Part shown: positions 5,744-5,744 of the stretch, in pieces
How the letters are laid out: each line of letters starts with the position of its first letter
How positions within the stretch are numbered: the stretch's first letter is position 1
Assembly (NCBI GenBank): GCA_021157555.1
Contig: JAGGWL010000158.1
Span: 1 to 5,744 of the forward strand
Reading direction: 5' to 3'
Length of the DNA: 5,744 nt
From: Deltaproteobacteria bacterium
Lineage (GTDB): Bacteria; Desulfobacterota; Desulfobacteria; Desulfobacterales; BuS5
Position numbers and translations under genes: made by a program
Notes under the pieces: model-generated
What the model saw: the letters and a program-made list of their open reading frames with translations, nothing else
What the model was told of the DNA's origin: nothing
Database searches by the model: none

Positions 5744-5744
5744 G

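Noticed and set aside
1..5744. CRISPR array, tRNA, rRNA or riboswitch
   Set aside because: No regularly spaced direct repeats, cloverleaf-like segments or recognisable riboswitch cores were seen on either strand.

Overview
The window looks like a piece of an anaerobic, moderately AT-rich Gram-negative genome. A sulfate-reducer-like Desulfobacterota member is my best guess. This rests on the kind of genes present (periplasmic octaheme cytochrome c of the hydroxylamine oxidoreductase family, a Feo ferrous-iron uptake operon with a FeoB-associated Cys-rich peptide, a YyaL/DUF255 remnant) and on general protein style. No rRNA, tRNA or other taxonomic marker is present, so this is inference.

Layout from left to right: (1) bases 1-126 are one copy of a repeat containing a long imperfect palindrome. 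(2) An exported octaheme cytochrome c gene runs from 198 to 1499 (+). (3) A 230-base spacer (1500-1729) carries several hairpins, probably terminating the cytochrome transcript, followed by the leader of the next operon. (4) A compact ferrous-iron operon follows on the + strand: feoA (1730-2086, TTG start), feoB (2098-4464) and a 62-residue FeoB-associated Cys-rich membrane peptide (4490-4678). (5) On the - strand, 4701-5619 is a decayed DUF255 (YyaL/SSP411-like) gene. It is cut at its 5' end by the right repeat, frameshifted near 4947, and stops short of the family's usual C-terminus. (6) Bases 5618-5743 are the second copy of the repeat, inverted, matching the first at 125 of 126 positions.

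The three feo genes form a recognisable working unit. FeoB is the GTPase/permease for Fe(II), FeoA is its small SH3-like cytosolic partner, and the small Cys-rich membrane peptide is a known companion. The neighbouring octaheme cytochrome would act in the periplasm on small nitrogen compounds (hydroxylamine, nitrite or similar). It needs much iron for its eight hemes, but a functional link with Feo is only suggested by position, and a hairpin-rich spacer separates the two.

The most striking structural feature is that the segment is bounded by near-identical 126-bp inverted repeats, one of which interrupts a conserved gene. It could be a composite mobile segment or an inversion between dispersed repeats. 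It could also simply be an assembly contig that stops where a multicopy repeat begins on both sides. The sequence alone does not decide between these. I found no convincing undescribed gene system; the repeat and the gene wreckage beside it are the items most worth following up.
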